Shown in pieces: positions 32,403 through 39,730 of a stretch of DNA of 43,854 nucleotides. The stretch covers positions 1 to 43,854 of the forward strand of contig JBDRHZ010000030.1 of NCBI GenBank assembly GCA_043816305.1. The letters are read 5' to 3'. The stretch is from JAHIVN01 sp018816645. Its GTDB lineage: Bacteria; Patescibacteriota; Dojkabacteria; JAHIVN01. Below the pieces are notes generated by a model, which worked only from the letters and a program-made list of their open reading frames with translations, had not been told where the DNA came from and made no database searches. Numbering within the stretch: position 1 is the stretch's first letter; the number at the start of each line of letters is the position of its first letter. The position numbers and the translations under genes are program-made.

Positions 32403-32987
32403 TCATTTCCTTAATGCACTCATAAAGAACCGAATTATCTCATCTTCTCTTTGCTTGAGAAGTTCCTTTGTCCCGAGTACCTTTGAGTAAGAATAAAGAT
32501 AGTGCATCATTCCAAACCAGTAAAACATAGAGATCCTCGGTAGAAACTTTCTGACCCTTCCAGCCTTCTGTGCTCTTGAAATAGCCTCGACGAAGTGTAC
32601 AGAAAAACCGCTGAGTGAGCCAAAAACCATTCTCTGAATTTCAATAGGCAGAAGCGGCAATTCTCTTACTAATCGTGAGTAGAATAACTCGTTTCTTTGG
32701 GTCTCCCGGATGAAAACTCTGCAGAGCAATTTTATGTTTACTCTGCCTCTAGACTGTTCATCAAGTTTGCTGGCAAGGCTTTTTAACTTCGTATAAATGC
32801 TGCTGACTATGAGATCAGCCTTTGTAGGGAAATAAAAGAAAATAGTACTATGCGCAACACTTGCTTTTTTTGCTATTTCAAGCGTTGAGGCCTCGATGAA
32901 GCCTTTAGCCATGAATTCGTTGATAGCTGCTTCGATAATTTCTGCTTGCGTTTTTTCTTTGTCGCGTTTTCGAAGAGTGGTGGTCAT
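32403..32987 (-). CDS. TetR/AcrR-family transcriptional regulator
   Basis: A 194-aa dimeric repressor type: N-terminal helix-turn-helix (IIEAAINEFMAKGFIEAST, LEIAKKASVAHSTIFFYFPT, KADLIVSSIYTKL, about residues 14-65) and an alpha-helical ligand domain. About 100 bases upstream, in a promoter reading the opposite way toward the HEAT and RND genes, lies a perfect palindrome ACTGAGT-GAT-ACTCAGT placed between the -35 and -10 boxes. That is where a TetR dimer would block RNA polymerase, so it probably represses the efflux transporter and is relieved by the pump's substrate. Regulation of its own gene is not visible. Confidence 0.92.
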   Translation of the reverse strand: MTTTLRKRDKEKTQAEIIEAAINEFMAKGFIEASTLEIAKKASVAHSTIFFYFPTKADLIVSSIYTKLKSLASKLDEQSRGRVNIKLLCRVFIRETQRNELFYSRLVRELPLLPIEIQRMVFGSLSGFSVHFVEAISRAQKAGRVRKFLPRISMFYWFGMMHYLYSYSKVLGTKELLKQREDEIIRFFMSALRK

Positions 32988-33082
32988 ATGGAATTAGTCG
33001 ATTTGTTGTTGATTGTGTTAATTAATAGTTAGTTTCTAGACATTGATTGTTTACTAAGTGTATTTTTTATGCTGTTCTCTTC

Positions 33083-33112
33083 TTGACTTACTGAGTGATA
33101 CTCAGTTATAAT
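33083..33112 (+). promoter_or_regulatory. promoter with a palindromic operator in its spacer
   Basis: -35 TTGACT (33083-33088), 18-bp spacer, -10 TATAAT (33107-33112). The spacer holds ACTGAGT-GAT-ACTCAGT (33090-33106), perfect 7-bp arms. It reads toward the HEAT and RND genes, with the divergent TetR gene behind it, so TetR is the likely ligand. Confidence 0.8.
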
Positions 33113-33244
33113 TCTACCAAGAGAAAAGATTTATGTCAAATGTATAGTGTTATAGGGTTGTGCGGTTGGATAGCTGGATAGTTATCTAGTTACTTGATTA
33201 CTTAGTTACTCAATAAAGTAGTTAACTTATTAAAAAAAGAAATA

Positions 33245-33868
33245 ATGAAAGTTTTAAAGCAATTATCGTCTGCAAAAGGAACAAAATCTCAGGAGCCGAA
33301 TAAAGAGCTGGCGGAAAAAATCTGCGGAGAAAACAATCGTACGGCAGTAGAAGAGATTATCGAGAATTTGAATAATTCTGACAAAAATATCCAAAGTGAC
33401 TGTGCCGGCATGGTGGAATACATCGGGCTGGAGAAACCTGATTTGATCTCAAAATACGTGAATGAACTATTAGACTCCATTAGCTCCAAAAACAACAGAT
33501 TGGTTTGGGGAGCTATGATCGCTCTTTCGGCTATAGCAGACGTAAAAGCTGGTGAGATTTATAAAAGAAAGAATGAAGTAGTCAAGGCAATCGAGTCCGG
33601 ATCGGTTATTACAATTGACAATGGTATCAAGGTTTTGGCAAAAGTTTCTGCAAGAGATAAGAAATATTCTCAAGAATTGTTTCCATACCTTATCAGATTT
33701 CTAGAAAGATGCAGATTGAAAAGTGTTCCTCAGTATGCTGAAAGTATTTCTGTAGCTGTGAATAAAGGTAATAGAAACTATTTTAAAAAAGTGCTGACGA
33801 AGAGAATAAAGGATATGAAAGAAGCCTGGAGAAAAAGGGTGGCAAAGGTCTTGAGGAGCGTAGGGTAA
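33245..33868 (+). CDS. HEAT-repeat-like helical protein between TetR and RND genes
   Basis: A 207-aa all-helical soluble protein with repeating amphipathic helices (KNNRLVWGAMIALSAIADVK, TIDNGIKVLAKVSARDKK, then YLIRFLERCRLKSVPQYAES). The W-x-A-x-x-A-L-x-x-I-A pattern is HEAT-like and resembles the frameshifted protein at 7115, though without its coiled-coil tail. There are no catalytic motifs; it may be a scaffold. It lies behind the TetR-controlled promoter, about 130 bases after the -10, and 198 bases ahead of the RND gene, so it could be cotranscribed with the pump. The link is positional only. Confidence 0.7.
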   Translation: MKVLKQLSSAKGTKSQEPNKELAEKICGENNRTAVEEIIENLNNSDKNIQSDCAGMVEYIGLEKPDLISKYVNELLDSISSKNNRLVWGAMIALSAIADVKAGEIYKRKNEVVKAIESGSVITIDNGIKVLAKVSARDKKYSQELFPYLIRFLERCRLKSVPQYAESISVAVNKGNRNYFKKVLTKRIKDMKEAWRKRVAKVLRSVG

Positions 33869-34066
33869 AGATGCTGTTCAATCCTGGTAGATTGAATAAG
33901 TGAGGATTTATGTAACTAGGTAATTGAGTAACTTGGTAATTATTGAGCTATACAGCCAGCTGACTTTACAGATAAATATCCTATTCTATTGAATAATCCC
34001 CTCTTTTTTGTTATAAACACAATGATAGAAAGTATCCTCTAATAATTTACTTCATATTCATTCATC

Positions 34067-37000
34067 ATGGGTAGTATCACAAAGTTTTCCATTAATCGTC
34101 CTTTAGCACTATTGATGGCCGTTCTGGCAACTGTTATTTTTGGAGTCAGGGCATACAAATCACTCAATACGAGTTTGATGCCTGAGACAAACATACCTTA
34201 CGTCATAGTGCAGACGATTTATCCTGGGGCAAGCGCTGATGTTGTCGAGTCCCAAGTAACTATGCCTTTGGAAGACGATCTGTACTCTGTTCAAGGTATA
34301 AAGAGAGTGCAGTCCTACTCTATGGATAACGTATCTGTAATAGCTCTCGAATTTAGCCTGGAAACTGATCCCGATCAAGCCGTCATTGACGTGAATAAAA
34401 GAATCAATCAGTTAAAGGCTGATTTTCCTACCGATGCTACTGATCCTTCCGTTGAAAAGATAGATAATAATGCAATGCCTGTGATCGAGTATGCTTTGTA
34501 TTCAGATGATACGGAGAGGCTCTCCTCTTATGTACAGGAAACTATTAAGCCTCAGCTGGAAAGAATAGAAGGTGTCGGAAGAATTGATGTTTATGGGTTG
34601 AGTGAGAAACAAGTTGAAGTTACACTCAAGCCGGATGCGATGATGAAGGGTGTAACAGTCTCGATGGTGAGCGATGCTCTTGCAAACAAGGCCTATGGCG
34701 TTTCTCTTCCGGCTCAAATTCCTCTTGGAACGATTCAAAATGGGGGTACTGAGGAATCTGTCGTTATTAATTCTCAACTGACTTCTATTGAAGAAATAAA
34801 GAATATATATATTGACATTTCTTCTTCACCGCTTGCTACAGCTATTCCTAATTTGCAGCCGGTGCAGGTCAAAGATGTAGCGACAGTGAAGATTTCAAAC
34901 AAAGAATCAAATAGCTATTACCGTGCTAACGGGAAGAGTGCTGTTGGTGTATCTATTGTGAAGCAGTCAGATGCGTCTGAAATCGAAGTAGCAGAGAAGA
35001 TAAAGGAACAGCTGGGAGGAGAAAAGCCTTTGCCACTTTCAAAGATGCTGCTTGAAGTTGTAGGAGTTCAGTCTGAAAAGGAGAATTATGCTCCAGAGAT
35101 TCAATATGCAGATAAAGGAATTGAGGCAAAAGTAACCATGGATAACTCAATCTTTGTGAAAGAATCTGTAGATGGAGTTTTGGAAAGTGTAACTGAAGGA
35201 GTTCTATTGACTGGGTTGCTTTTACTATTATTCTTAAAGAATATCCGCTCTACATTAATAGTCCTTTTAGCGATTCCGACATCCATTATTGTTACTTTCA
35301 TCGGGATGCAGGCATTTGGATTTACATTAAATATTCTTTCGCTTCTGGGGATAGCATTATCAATAGGTATTCTCGTTGACGACTCAATAGTAGTGATTGA
35401 GAATATTTTTGCAAAACTTCGTGACGAGAAAGATCCAATGAAAGCGGCCATAAAAGGTCGTGCAGAAATTGCTTCAGCAGCGGTTGCTATCACGCTTGTC
35501 GACGTTGTTGTCTATGTTCCTCTAGCTATGCTTTCGGGGCTAGTGGGGCAATTCTTCAAGGAATTTGCAGTGACTGTAGTTGTAGCAACGCTTTCTTCTT
35601 TGGTCGTGGCGTTTACTTTGACTCCGATGCTGTCTTCAAGACTGTTGAATGAAAAAGTCGAGAAAGGATATAAATGGCTGCAATGGTTCAGCCGGTTTAT
35701 TGAAACTCTAAAAAATGCATACGAGAAACTGCTTAGAATACTGACTGCCAAATGGTGGACTGTAGCGCTGACAATTTTTATTGTCTTTGCAGTACTATTG
35801 AGTTCTGTCGGGATTTTTGCTCCTAATCTGAAACAGGAGTTTCTTGTGATGGGTGATGACGGGACAGGTGTTCTGGAAGTTCAGCTGCCTGAGGGAACTA
35901 GTGTTGAGAACACAAACAACGAGCTTGGAAAAGTCGAACAAATGATTGCCGAGCGAGGGGATGTACTGGATTACTATATTTATGTCGGAGGACTCGGAAG
36001 CAGTAACAGTGCTACTATAAATCTTGATTATGGTCCAAAGGAAGAAAGGGAAAAATCATCGAAGGATATCACAAATGCTTTGCAGAAGAAGATAGAAGAG
36101 ATTCTTCCCGAAGACGCTGTAGTAAATGTAAATGTTCAGAGCCAAGGCAGTGGGACTACTGATGTCCAGTATGTTCTGACTGGGCCTGATTTCGAAAAGC
36201 TTGTCGAAGTAAGTTCGGCATTTGAATCAAAAGTCAAAGAGAAAGATATTTTAAAGGATATCCAATTTTCACTAGGCGAAAAAATTGATAGTTTGGTTAT
36301 TCGTGTCGGCGGTAAATCAAGTGCAATGGGTGTAAACTCACTTCAGATCATGATGGCATTGGACGGGAAATTAAAGGCCTCGGAGTCAGGGAAGATGGTA
36401 AAGGATGGCAAGGAGTATGCTATCCTAGTGTATGATTCGAGCAGGATAGAAAAGGAAGATCAACTGGCTGCTTTGCCGCTTGGGCCGATGACGACAATAG
36501 GAAGCGCTACTGACCTGGAGAAAGTAAGCGCTTATAAATCGATTGATAGGTCAAATAAGCAGAGGTCTATCGCATTTGGTGCAAATCTCAAAGGGGAGAC
36601 TGATTCTGGAACTGCAACTCGGGAGATCGAAAATATCATAGAAGAACTGGCTCTTGAAGAAGGTTATGCAGTCAGACCTGAATCAACATCCAGTATGATG
36701 GAAGAGAGTTTTGCAGAGTTATTTGGAGCGTTAGGGCTTTCTATTGTACTGATGTTTATGGTGATGGTTGCACTTTACGAGTCGCTGATCACACCATTTG
36801 TGATTCTATTCACAGTTCCGACAGCTGTAGCGGGTTCACTCTCGATGTTATTCCTCTTTGATGCACCGATGGACCTGACGGCGATGGTTGGATTTATCGC
36901 GCTTATGGGACTTGTAGCAAAGAATGGAATTCTCTTGGTTGATTTCACAGAAAATGCCATAAAAGAAGGAATGGAGGTAAAAGAAGCTGTTATCAAGTCT

Positions 37001-37231
37001 GGGAAAAGGCGGCTTCGACCGATACTTATGACGACCCTGGCGATTATCATAGCCTCACTACCACTGGTGCTGGGGAATGTCCCGGGTTCAGAATTCAGGA
37101 GAGGTCTTGCTATAGTGTTCATCGGAGGATTGAGTTCGTCCTTGATTTTGACATTGATCTTGATACCAAATGTGTATTTGGCTGTAAATGCGTTTGTGGA
37201 AATATTTAGAAGAAAGACGAAAAGCGTATAG
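34067..37231 (+). CDS. RND-family transporter (AcrB/HAE1-like), orphan pump
   Basis: A 1054-aa proton-driven RND transporter with duplicated halves: first helix SINRPLALLMAVLATVIFG, porter domain PGASADVVESQVTMPLED, six-helix block with IGILVDDSIVVIENIF (Asp-Asp proton relay), second porter half and second block with LMGLVAKNGILLVDF (Lys). Length and motifs fit the HAE-1-like group. No membrane-fusion protein or outer-membrane channel is beside it, and a wall without an outer membrane is suspected, so it may work alone, moving substrates from the membrane. Expression is likely under TetR. No functional C-terminal addition is seen. Confidence 0.94.
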   Translation: MGSITKFSINRPLALLMAVLATVIFGVRAYKSLNTSLMPETNIPYVIVQTIYPGASADVVESQVTMPLEDDLYSVQGIKRVQSYSMDNVSVIALEFSLETDPDQAVIDVNKRINQLKADFPTDATDPSVEKIDNNAMPVIEYALYSDDTERLSSYVQETIKPQLERIEGVGRIDVYGLSEKQVEVTLKPDAMMKGVTVSMVSDALANKAYGVSLPAQIPLGTIQNGGTEESVVINSQLTSIEEIKNIYIDISSSPLATAIPNLQPVQVKDVATVKISNKESNSYYRANGKSAVGVSIVKQSDASEIEVAEKIKEQLGGEKPLPLSKMLLEVVGVQSEKENYAPEIQYADKGIEAKVTMDNSIFVKESVDGVLESVTEGVLLTGLLLLLFLKNIRSTLIVLLAIPTSIIVTFIGMQAFGFTLNILSLLGIALSIGILVDDSIVVIENIFAKLRDEKDPMKAAIKGRAEIASAAVAITLVDVVVYVPLAMLSGLVGQFFKEFAVTVVVATLSSLVVAFTLTPMLSSRLLNEKVEKGYKWLQWFSRFIETLKNAYEKLLRILTAKWWTVALTIFIVFAVLLSSVGIFAPNLKQEFLVMGDDGTGVLEVQLPEGTSVENTNNELGKVEQMIAERGDVLDYYIYVGGLGSSNSATINLDYGPKEEREKSSKDITNALQKKIEEILPEDAVVNVNVQSQGSGTTDVQYVLTGPDFEKLVEVSSAFESKVKEKDILKDIQFSLGEKIDSLVIRVGGKSSAMGVNSLQIMMALDGKLKASESGKMVKDGKEYAILVYDSSRIEKEDQLAALPLGPMTTIGSATDLEKVSAYKSIDRSNKQRSIAFGANLKGETDSGTATREIENIIEELALEEGYAVRPESTSSMMEESFAELFGALGLSIVLMFMVMVALYESLITPFVILFTVPTAVAGSLSMLFLFDAPMDLTAMVGFIALMGLVAKNGILLVDFTENAIKEGMEVKEAVIKSGKRRLRPILMTTLAIIIASLPLVLGNVPGSEFRRGLAIVFIGGLSSSLILTLILIPNVYLAVNAFVEIFRRKTKSV

Positions 37232-37238
37232 CAGATAG

Positions 37239-37300
37239 CAAACCAGACTTCGCTAAAGCTTCGTCCGGCAGGCAGAAAACTGATAAACAGAAGGGTACCT
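37239..37300. repeat. CGGCAGGCAG-type repeat remnant after the RND gene
   Basis: CTTCGCTAAAGCTTCGTCC followed by GGCAGGCAGAAAACTG resembles the repeat vocabulary at 12646 and 14251. Beyond it, 37318-37380 is low-complexity ATGATT/GATTAG DNA without a gene. Confidence 0.4.
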
Positions 37301-37427
37301 TTGGGGCAGATGCGTTAAGTGATTAGAATGATTAGGATTGATCGATATGATCGAAATGATTTAGATGATTTAAAAAATTGCAGAATAAAGTCTACGGTTT
37401 ACGGATAACTGCTGACTGACTACTGAC

Positions 37428-37862
37428 TCAGAACCATCTCCCAACATTCTTTGAATAATTTGCATATCTTTCTTCAAACTTTTTGGCAAGTCTTTTTTCC
37501 TCCCTCGGGATAAAATCTGTATTCGCAGTAATGAAGAATAGAACAGGCGCACTAAAGGCTGCAATAGAACCGAGAAGAACAGAGAATCCAAAAAGCAAAA
37601 TCAGCATTCCAAAGTACATAGGATTCCGGCTGAAGGCAAATGGTCCATCCAGGACTAAGCTTGTCGGCTCTTTGAAAATACTTACCGGAGTTTTGTATCT
37701 TTTGAGTGTACTGTCTGTCCACATTGTCAGCCAACTACCGATGATCAGCAAGACGAATCCGATAAAAGCAATTTGCGGATCAGTAAACAGCTTGTAGGGT
37801 ATAAGCAGATGAAGTGCAATTCCACTAGTTAAATAGATGAGAAAGTATGTAACGGGACTCAT
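37428..37862 (-). CDS. isoprenylcysteine carboxyl methyltransferase-like membrane protein
   Basis: A 144-aa integral membrane protein with four hydrophobic helices. The C-terminal half carries GPFAFSRNPMY and PREEKRLAKKFEERYANYSK, the SAM-binding signature of the ICMT/PEMT methyltransferase superfamily. Bacterial members methylate lipids or small hydrophobic acceptors; the substrate here is unknown. It is convergent with the RND gene and monocistronic. Length is near the minimum for the family (about 150-190 residues). Confidence 0.85.
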   Translation of the reverse strand: MSPVTYFLIYLTSGIALHLLIPYKLFTDPQIAFIGFVLLIIGSWLTMWTDSTLKRYKTPVSIFKEPTSLVLDGPFAFSRNPMYFGMLILLFGFSVLLGSIAAFSAPVLFFITANTDFIPREEKRLAKKFEERYANYSKNVGRWF

Positions 37863-37958
37863 TTTCGATCAAACAAAGTACTTTATAGAATATACTTTAC
37901 AGAAAGAAGTTTCTAAAGTAAAGAGGCTTTTAGATATAAATGCGGTTACGGTTAGGAA

Positions 37959-38036
37959 GCCCGTTTGGGAGTTTGGTCAGGGTTAAGTATTGCTATTGAA
38001 TAATGTAATCATAGCCTTACCTTGACCTAAACGGGC
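37959..38036. repeat. imperfect inverted repeat in a 313-base gap
   Basis: GCCCGTTT...GGTCAGGGTTAAG (37959-37987) faces CTTACCTTGACCTAAACGGGC (38016-38036); the arms match after skipping an 8-base insert GGGAGTTT. Neighbouring GTTAGG and TTAACC words add to a repetitive character. A second small hairpin (GGGACAAT / ATTGTCTC, 38078-38106) follows. No gene is seen in 37863-38175. Confidence 0.55.
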
Positions 38037-38175
38037 ATCTTACCCCCAACCAAAATCTTAACCTCAAACGATGATTGATAAGGGACAATGAAGGTAGGAT
38101 TGTCTCTTTCGTTGCCAAAGATTTCCGATCATAGTATATTGGTTCTGCCTATCTTATTTATTAGTAAAAACATAT

Positions 38176-38559
38176 ATGAAGGGATATGTCGACAATATTG
38201 AAAAGTTGACTCAGGAAAATGAATACTTCAGGCAGGTTCTATTTACTGGAACTTACTGCCAGTTGGTTCTTATGAGTTTGAAGTCAAGTGAGGAGATTGG
38301 CCTTGAAGTTCATGATACAGTTGATCAATTCTTCAGGGTAGAGTCCGGAGAAGGAAAGATTATCATGGATGGGGAAGAAAAAGAATTACGTGATGGAGAC
38401 GCAATTATTGTTCCTGCCGGGACCGAGCACAATTTGATCAATATTTCATCAGAAACTACACTGAAGCTTTATACGATTTACTCACCGCCAAATCATCCTG
38501 ACAAGAAAATTCACAAAACAAAGGAAGAGGCGATGGCGGATGAAGAAGATCATGTGTAA
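38176..38559 (+). CDS. cupin-domain protein
   Basis: A 127-aa single-domain cupin. Metal-binding motif 1 is HDTVDQFFRVESGEGK (G-x5-H-x-H-type variant with His and Glu), and motif 2 is GDAIIVPAGTEHNLIN (PxGTxHN). Small cupins of this size are isomerase-like or metal-chelating stress proteins, and similar proteins are often labelled mannose-6-phosphate isomerase-like, but no activity can be assigned. The ATG at 38176 follows an A/T-rich gap. It is transcribed alone. Confidence 0.88.
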   Translation: MKGYVDNIEKLTQENEYFRQVLFTGTYCQLVLMSLKSSEEIGLEVHDTVDQFFRVESGEGKIIMDGEEKELRDGDAIIVPAGTEHNLINISSETTLKLYTIYSPPNHPDKKIHKTKEEAMADEEDHV

Positions 38560-38619
38560 ATAAGAACTTTTACTTCATAAGGATTCAATGTTTAAGCTGA
38601 TACATTAGACGCCTGTGGT

Positions 38620-38649
38620 TTGACTTTGATATAATGGTCCAACTATAAT
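38620..38649 (+). promoter_or_regulatory. promoter of tRNA-Leu
   Basis: TTGACT (38620-38625), 18-bp spacer, TATAAT (38644-38649), 26 bases before the tRNA. A second TATAAT lies at 38630-38635 in the context GACTTTGATATAAT, a string repeated as GACTTTGATATACT before tRNA-Asp. Confidence 0.65.
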
Positions 38650-38675
38650 CTGGTGCTCTTTGAAATCGATTGCTT

Positions 38676-38760
38676 GCTGAGGTGGTGGAATTTGGTAGAC
38701 ACGCAGCCTTGAGGTGGCTGTGCCCGAAAGGGTGTGGAGGTTCAAGTCCTCTCCTCAGCA
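38676..38760 (+). tRNA. tRNA-Leu (GAG anticodon)
   Basis: An 85-nt cloverleaf with a long variable arm: acceptor GCTGAGG/CCTCAGC, discriminator A, D arm with GGTAGAC, anticodon arm CAGCC-TTGAGGT-GGCTG (GAG), variable arm TGCCCGAAAGGGTG, T arm GGAGGTTCAAGTCCTC. No CCA is encoded. Confidence 0.95.
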
Positions 38761-38806
38761 CTTAGAGAAAATAGATCATTAAAGTATACTAAGAGCAAGC
38801 TGAAAA

Positions 38807-38836
38807 TTGATATTTACATTGCGACTTTGATATACT
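38807..38836 (+). promoter_or_regulatory. promoter of tRNA-Asp
   Basis: TTGATA (38807-38812), 18-bp spacer, TATACT (38831-38836), 26 bases before the tRNA. Confidence 0.6.
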
Positions 38837-38850
38837 ATTGGAGCTCTTTT

Positions 38851-38947
38851 AGAAAGAAAAGCGGGATCGTAGCTCAACTGGTTAGAGCACTCGCCTGTCA
38901 CGCGAGAGGTTGTGGGTTCGAGACCCATCGGTCCCGCTTTTCTTTCT
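38851..38947. repeat. 16-bp inverted repeat enclosing tRNA-Asp
   Basis: AGAAAGAAAAGCGGGA (38851-38866) is the perfect reverse complement of TCCCGCTTTTCTTTCT (38932-38947). Four bases of each arm are acceptor stem, the rest flank it. The right arm also gives a T-rich terminator-like end after the tRNA. Confidence 0.85.
38863..38936 (+). tRNA. tRNA-Asp (GTC anticodon)
   Basis: A 74-nt cloverleaf: acceptor GGGATCG/CGGTCCC (one T-G), discriminator G as expected for Asp, D arm GCTCAACTGGTTAGAGC, anticodon arm CTCGC-CTGTCAC-GCGAG (GTC), T arm GTGGGTTCGAGACCCAT. No CCA is encoded. The flanks extend the acceptor stem by 12 more base pairs. Confidence 0.95.
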
Positions 38948-38957
38948 GTTAGCTGAA

Positions 38958-39104
38958 ATGTTTCAAGTCTATATTCTTAAAAGTGAAAAACTAGATAAAT
39001 ACCATATCGGTTCTACATCAAATCTCCCCTTTAGAATCAAACAACATAACGCAGGATACTCATTTGCTACTAAATCATATAGACCATGGAAGCTATTTTT
39101 TTGA
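38958..39104 (+). pseudogene. truncated GIY-YIG protein after tRNA-Asp
   Basis: A 48-codon frame, MFQVYILKSEKLDKYHIG then STSNLPFRIKQHNAGY, is the first half of a GIY-YIG domain; the catalytic Glu helix is missing because a stop follows PWKLFF. Normal members of this group have about 80-95 residues. A palindrome (39115-39134) starts 10 bases after the stop, so an insertion or deletion at the repeat probably cut the gene. It begins 21 bases after tRNA-Asp. Confidence 0.75.
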
Positions 39105-39114
39105 ATAATACTCG

Positions 39115-39134
39115 CCTGCCTTCAGGAAGACAGG
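39115..39134. repeat. palindrome CCTGCCTTC/GAAGACAGG at the GIY-YIG break
   Basis: Arms 39115-39123 and 39126-39134 match at 8 of 9 positions around AG. It shares CCTGYC/GACAGG with 41992 and 42913. Confidence 0.65.
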
Positions 39135-39231
39135 TCGGTTCCGCTCTTCTTTCTTCTTAAAAACTTCTCTTCCTGTTGACAGATTTGTCCTGGTACCTTA
39201 AAGCAACACTTTAAACTCTCGTCTTCAAAAT

Positions 39232-39555
39232 ATGGCTGCAAGCTATTTCCTCGACAAAGAAAAACAACCAGGCACACATGATATCAATAAGGCTTTGGGA
39301 AGATCCAAAGAACTATGGACAGACTTGAAGCAGTTTATTGAAAGAAGTTATACAGTTGAGGGGGAATTCAAGTATTATGGTAAAAATAATGGATGGGTGA
39401 TCCGGTACAAAAAGGGAGGAAGGGCATTGCTGACGTTTACTCCATTGAATAATGGTTTTGAGATAATGATCGTTTTAGGGAAAAAGGAAGTGGAAAAGGC
39501 AAATAACGAAAAATTTGGAGCAAATATTTCAATAGTTTATAAGGGTGCTAAGTAG
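39232..39555 (+). CDS. DUF3788-like protein, interrupted by an in-frame TAG
   Basis: A 107-aa protein with an N-terminal helix region (LGRSKELWTDLKQFIERSY) and a beta-rich part (GEFKYYGKNNGWVIRYKKGG, then LTFTPLNNGFEIMIVLGKKE), as in DUF3788, a small cytosolic family of unknown function. The frame stops at TAG (39553-39555) after KGAK, but without shift it continues YHDGKRLFIQVKNKKDIEDI and EKLLLIKRKPVRK to TAA at 39657, the usual family ending. The TAG is one transition from CAG (Gln) or TGG (Trp). Either the gene is freshly inactivated, or the short form is used. UAG is not known to be recoded in related bacteria. Confidence 0.75.
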   Translation: MAASYFLDKEKQPGTHDINKALGRSKELWTDLKQFIERSYTVEGEFKYYGKNNGWVIRYKKGGRALLTFTPLNNGFEIMIVLGKKEVEKANNEKFGANISIVYKGAK

Positions 39556-39657
39556 TATCACGATGGAAAGAGGCTCTTCATTCAGGTAAAGAATAAAAAA
39601 GATATTGAGGACATCGAGAAACTACTTCTGATAAAGAGAAAGCCTGTCAGGAAGTAA
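39556..39657 (+). pseudogene. C-terminal remainder of the DUF3788-like gene beyond the TAG
   Basis: In the same frame as the gene before it: 33 codons that read as the expected C-terminus, YHDGKRLFIQV then LLLIKRKPVRK, ending in TAA (39655-39657). It has no own start codon. Confidence 0.7.
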
Positions 39658-39693
39658 TGCAGCTGGGACCTTCGGAGGATTAATTGTTCGATC

Positions 39694-39723
39694 TTGACAC
39701 CTGACTTAAGGAAATATTATTAT
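39694..39723 (+). promoter_or_regulatory. promoter of the unknown membrane protein
   Basis: Consensus TTGACA (39694-39699), 18-bp spacer, TATTAT (39718-39723); the ATG at 39731 is only 7 bases further, suggesting a leaderless message. Confidence 0.6.
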
Positions 39724-39730
39724 CTAAGTG

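Noticed and set aside
38734..38952. A 72-codon frame across both tRNAs
   Set aside because: It is only translated tRNA sequence.
39232..39657. Recoding of UAG as an amino acid
   Set aside because: typA and other genes end in TAG, and only UGA recoding is known in some related lineages; UGA is also a stop here.
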